A stretch of DNA of 62,080 nucleotides from Gordonia sp. OPL2. Lineage in GTDB: Bacteria > Actinomycetota > Actinomycetes > Mycobacteriales > Mycobacteriaceae. The position numbers and the translations under genes are program-made. Below, one piece after another: positions 60,174-62,080 of this stretch (its first letter is position 1; every line of letters starts with the position of its first letter). The stretch spans positions 1-62,080 of the forward strand of contig NZ_RKME01000028.1 in assembly GCF_003797825.1 (NCBI RefSeq), in the 5' to 3' direction. The notes below the pieces were generated by a model. The model was not told the origin of the DNA. It saw only the letters and a program-made list of their open reading frames with translations, and made no database searches.

Positions 60174-61270
60174 TGTACCGACCCGGGACGTTAGGTACGG
60201 CGTTCGGCGAGTCGACGTGACATAGGGAAGACCTCCGAGTGAGGTGTGGAGCTGTCTAAGAACCGCTCCTCAACCCGGAGGTCTTCATGTCCCACCGTAA
60301 TTCACCGCTGTCCCCGACTGGCCGGTTGCGTCTGGCTCGGTGTGTTGTGGACGACCGGTGGCCACTGCGCCGCGCAGCTGACCGGTTCAACGTGTCAGTC
60401 ACCACGGCCAAGCGATGGGCGGATCGCTACCGCGACCACGGGCCGGCCGGAATGGGTGATCGGTCCAGCCGGCCCCGATCGTGTCCGCATCGCACCAGCC
60501 GGCGCCGGGAACGCCGGGTCGTCGGGTTACGCGTCTCCCGCCGCTGGGGGCCAGCCCGGATCGGATACCACCTGGGGTTGAACGTCTCCACGGTGCACCG
60601 CATCCTCACCCGCTACGGCTGCCTACGACTGTCGTGGATCGACCCGGCAACCGGGGCGCCGGTACGTGCCCGCAGACGCGAGATTCGCCGGTACGAACAC
60701 CAAGCGCCCGGAGACTTGATCCACGTCGACATCAAAAAGCTCGGCAGAATCCCCGACGGCGGTGGACATCGCGTACACGGCCGCGCCCAGGGCACCCGCA
60801 ACTCCAGTGCCCACCGCGAGCCTGGACGAACCCGCAAAGTTGCTGGCCGCCCCAACCTGGGGTACGCGTATCTGCATCACGCCGTCGACGACCACTCCCG
60901 CTACGCCTACTCCGAGATCCTCGCTGATGAGAAGAAGGAAACCGCGACCGCGTTCATGACTCGGGCGTTGGCGCACTTCGCCTCGATCGGTGTCACCACC
61001 GCGCGAGTGATGACCGACAACGGGTCGTGTTACCGGTCCCGCATATTTCGGGACTTGTTGCACGACAACAAGATCAAGCACAAGTGGACCAGACCGTACC
61101 GGCCGCAAACCAACGGCAAGGTCGAACGATTCAACCGGACCCTGCAGGAGGAATGGGCCTACGCCCGTCCCTACCTCAGTGAAACCGAACGCGTCGCGGC
61201 CTTCCCCGAGTTCCTTCGCATCTACAATCACGAACGCGGCCACACCGCACTCCGAGGCAACTCACCCGCT
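60174..61270 (+). mobile_element. IS481-family element
   Basis: The left end TGTACCGACCCGGGACGTTA interrupts the thioesterase. The right terminus is not intact: the transposase frame runs into TGTGGTTCCCCCGGAATC at 61270, which belongs to the neighbouring element. I therefore regard it as 3'-truncated by a few codons and its terminal repeat. Confidence 0.75.
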
Positions 61271-61300
61271 GTGGTTCCCCCGGAATCACATATTCTCTAG
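60287..61300 (+). CDS. IS481-family transposase, altered C-terminus
   Basis: A 337-residue transposase: HTH domain (LRRAADRFNVSVTTAKRWA), linker HTH (GWGPARIGYHLGLNVSTVHRI-like) and an rve core with D in IHVDIKKLGRI, D in RVMTDNGSCYRS and E in NGKVERFNRTLQEEWAY. Normal up to NHERGHTALRGNSPA, after which the last residues (VVPPESHIL) are encoded by the adjoining IS end. The core is complete, so the protein could still be active. Confidence 0.85.
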   Translation: MSHRNSPLSPTGRLRLARCVVDDRWPLRRAADRFNVSVTTAKRWADRYRDHGPAGMGDRSSRPRSCPHRTSRRRERRVVGLRVSRRWGPARIGYHLGLNVSTVHRILTRYGCLRLSWIDPATGAPVRARRREIRRYEHQAPGDLIHVDIKKLGRIPDGGGHRVHGRAQGTRNSSAHREPGRTRKVAGRPNLGYAYLHHAVDDHSRYAYSEILADEKKETATAFMTRALAHFASIGVTTARVMTDNGSCYRSRIFRDLLHDNKIKHKWTRPYRPQTNGKVERFNRTLQEEWAYARPYLSETERVAAFPEFLRIYNHERGHTALRGNSPAVVPPESHIL

Positions 61301-62080
61301 GTCAAGAGGATTGGGTAGCGTCTTGATCAGGTGGGTGCCGTTGGTCGCGTGGATCAACTCGCCGTCGATCCGCAGGCTGACCCGGCTGCCGGCCGTCACG
61401 ACGCCGAGGGCGAGTTCATGTCCACGAACAATGACGATGCCGTCGCGGTTCGCGGTCCGGTCGATCTCGATAGCTCGCGGCCGATGGGTGGCGGTGGAGG
61501 TGTCGAACGCGGCTTGCGCCGGTCTGGGCCGGTCTGGGCCGGCCCGGGCGGGTGCCGCGGGCGCGGAGTCGTTGCAGGTCTGCGGTGGTCAGCTTCGACC
61601 GGACCGTCTTGATCACGATGTCGTCGCAGATGATGTACACGCTCGACAGGTCAGCCCACATCACGACACTGCGCTGCGCATAGTTTCTTTCCGACCCACA
61701 CCTGTTGCACACCGGCAATAGTCACTACACCGGACGGCGGCACGACAGTGTCGAACTCAATGGCGGAACTCGACTGATCGGCCACGGTTGGAGCTGGCCG
61801 AACGACTTCGGCTTCCGGTCGGATCTCGGCACCAACAGGCTTGCTGGGCATGGTGTCGGGATCGGTGCTGCGACTGCGGAACACGCTGGCAGGGGTGGCC
61901 ATGTTCAGCGACTGATGCGGTCTGCAGGTGTTGTAGGCGTGGACCCATTCGTCGATAGCCGTTTGCGCGGTCTCGATGGTGTCGAAGGCGCCAGTCTCGT
62001 CGAGAAGCTCCCGGCGCAATGTGCGATGGAATCGTTCGATTTTGCCGGTCGTGGTCGGTGACCGGCGTTTGGTCAACCGC
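61286..62080 (-). pseudogene. IS481-type transposase with C-terminal extension, frameshifted and cut by the window end
   Basis: From the right edge the frame reads TKRRSPTTTGKIERFHRTL and YNTCRPHQSLNMATPASVF to GVQQVWVGKKL. It shifts near 61683 (GGAAAGAAAC) into SVVMWADLSSVYIICDDIV, then shifts again near 61520 and ends as ELIHATNGTHLIKTLPNPL, stop at 61286. Restoring both shifts gives one continuous C-terminal extension of a type seen in actinobacterial IS481 transposases. The N-terminal part lies beyond the window. The shared end TGTGGTTCCCCCGGAATC (61270-61287) matches the left end of IS3-A. Confidence 0.78.
61954..62080. repeat. Terminal inverted repeat of the window (partner 1-127)
   Basis: This is the inverse of bases 1-127 without a mismatch, inside the IS481-type transposase. 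Here the element continues inward, while at the left edge it is cut by an IS21 end. Confidence 0.95.

Noticed and set aside
1..62080. CRISPR arrays, tRNA or rRNA genes, toxin-antitoxin pairs, plasmid replication genes
   Set aside because: I found no regularly spaced repeats, no recognisable RNA gene and no replication or partition protein on either strand.

Overview
The window is high-GC actinobacterial DNA. Two complete Mce import operons, two MmpL exporters, Mce-associated proteins, a ChoD-like flavoprotein and a CYP153 alkane hydroxylase operon point to a mycolic-acid-containing member of the Mycobacteriales (Gordonia, Rhodococcus or Mycobacterium relatives). Genus is inference; no rRNA or tRNA gene was seen. 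The first 127 bases are a perfect inverted copy of the last 127 bases (part of an IS481-type transposase), so both ends lie in copies of one repeat, as expected for a contig or accessory replicon broken at insertion sequences.

Layout. 1-3464: IS481 stub, IS21 stub, and an IS3 element (here IS3-A) carrying an IS110 element. 3465-4702: broken cydA-like gene and a small hypothetical gene. 4761-18197 (minus): operon choD-like, yrbE1A, yrbE1B, mceA1-F1, two Mce-associated genes, aldehyde dehydrogenase. 18447-20615: TetR gene, SDR remnant, AraC gene. 20716-25493 (plus): ferredoxin, CYP153, ferredoxin reductase, transglutaminase-like and BtrH-like genes. 25843-32213 (minus): AurF-like di-iron protein, Baeyer-Villiger-type monooxygenase, SadH-like SDR, flavin/2Fe-2S reductase, alpha/beta hydrolase, TetR. 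32347-35854 (plus): DUF4873 and MmpL. 36014-37712: IS debris, a 31-codon ORF and two hairpins. 37713-47891 (minus): second mce operon ending in a Mce-associated gene and an AlkK-like acyl-CoA ligase. 48082-48558: thioesterase. 48636-56180: dense nest of insertion sequences. 56185-60173: second MmpL, its TetR and a truncated thioesterase. 60174-62080: two IS481-family elements.

How it fits together (inference). It reads as an accessory island for taking up and oxidising hydrophobic compounds: two Mce systems for import, CYP153 with its redox partners for hydroxylation, BVMO/SDR/hydrolase for ketone-to-ester cleavage, aldehyde dehydrogenase and an AlkK-like ligase leading to beta-oxidation, and MmpL pumps for lipid export. 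A shared palindrome TACTnnnAGTA occurs twice in the aurF/DUF4873 divergent promoter and once in the mce2/thioesterase divergent promoter, suggesting one regulon.

The strongest discovery is in the mobile DNA. The IS110 element's 347-base 5' non-coding region contains two loops whose guide segments match, half in sense and half in antisense, the exact target it sits in (IS3-A orfA) and its own donor ends, around a CT core: a readable bridge RNA. This IS110 sits in IS3-A, IS3-A (second copy) sits in IS3-B with a TCT target duplication, and IS3-B sits in orfA of IS3-C with a CGG target duplication: a four-level nest that can be undone base by base.
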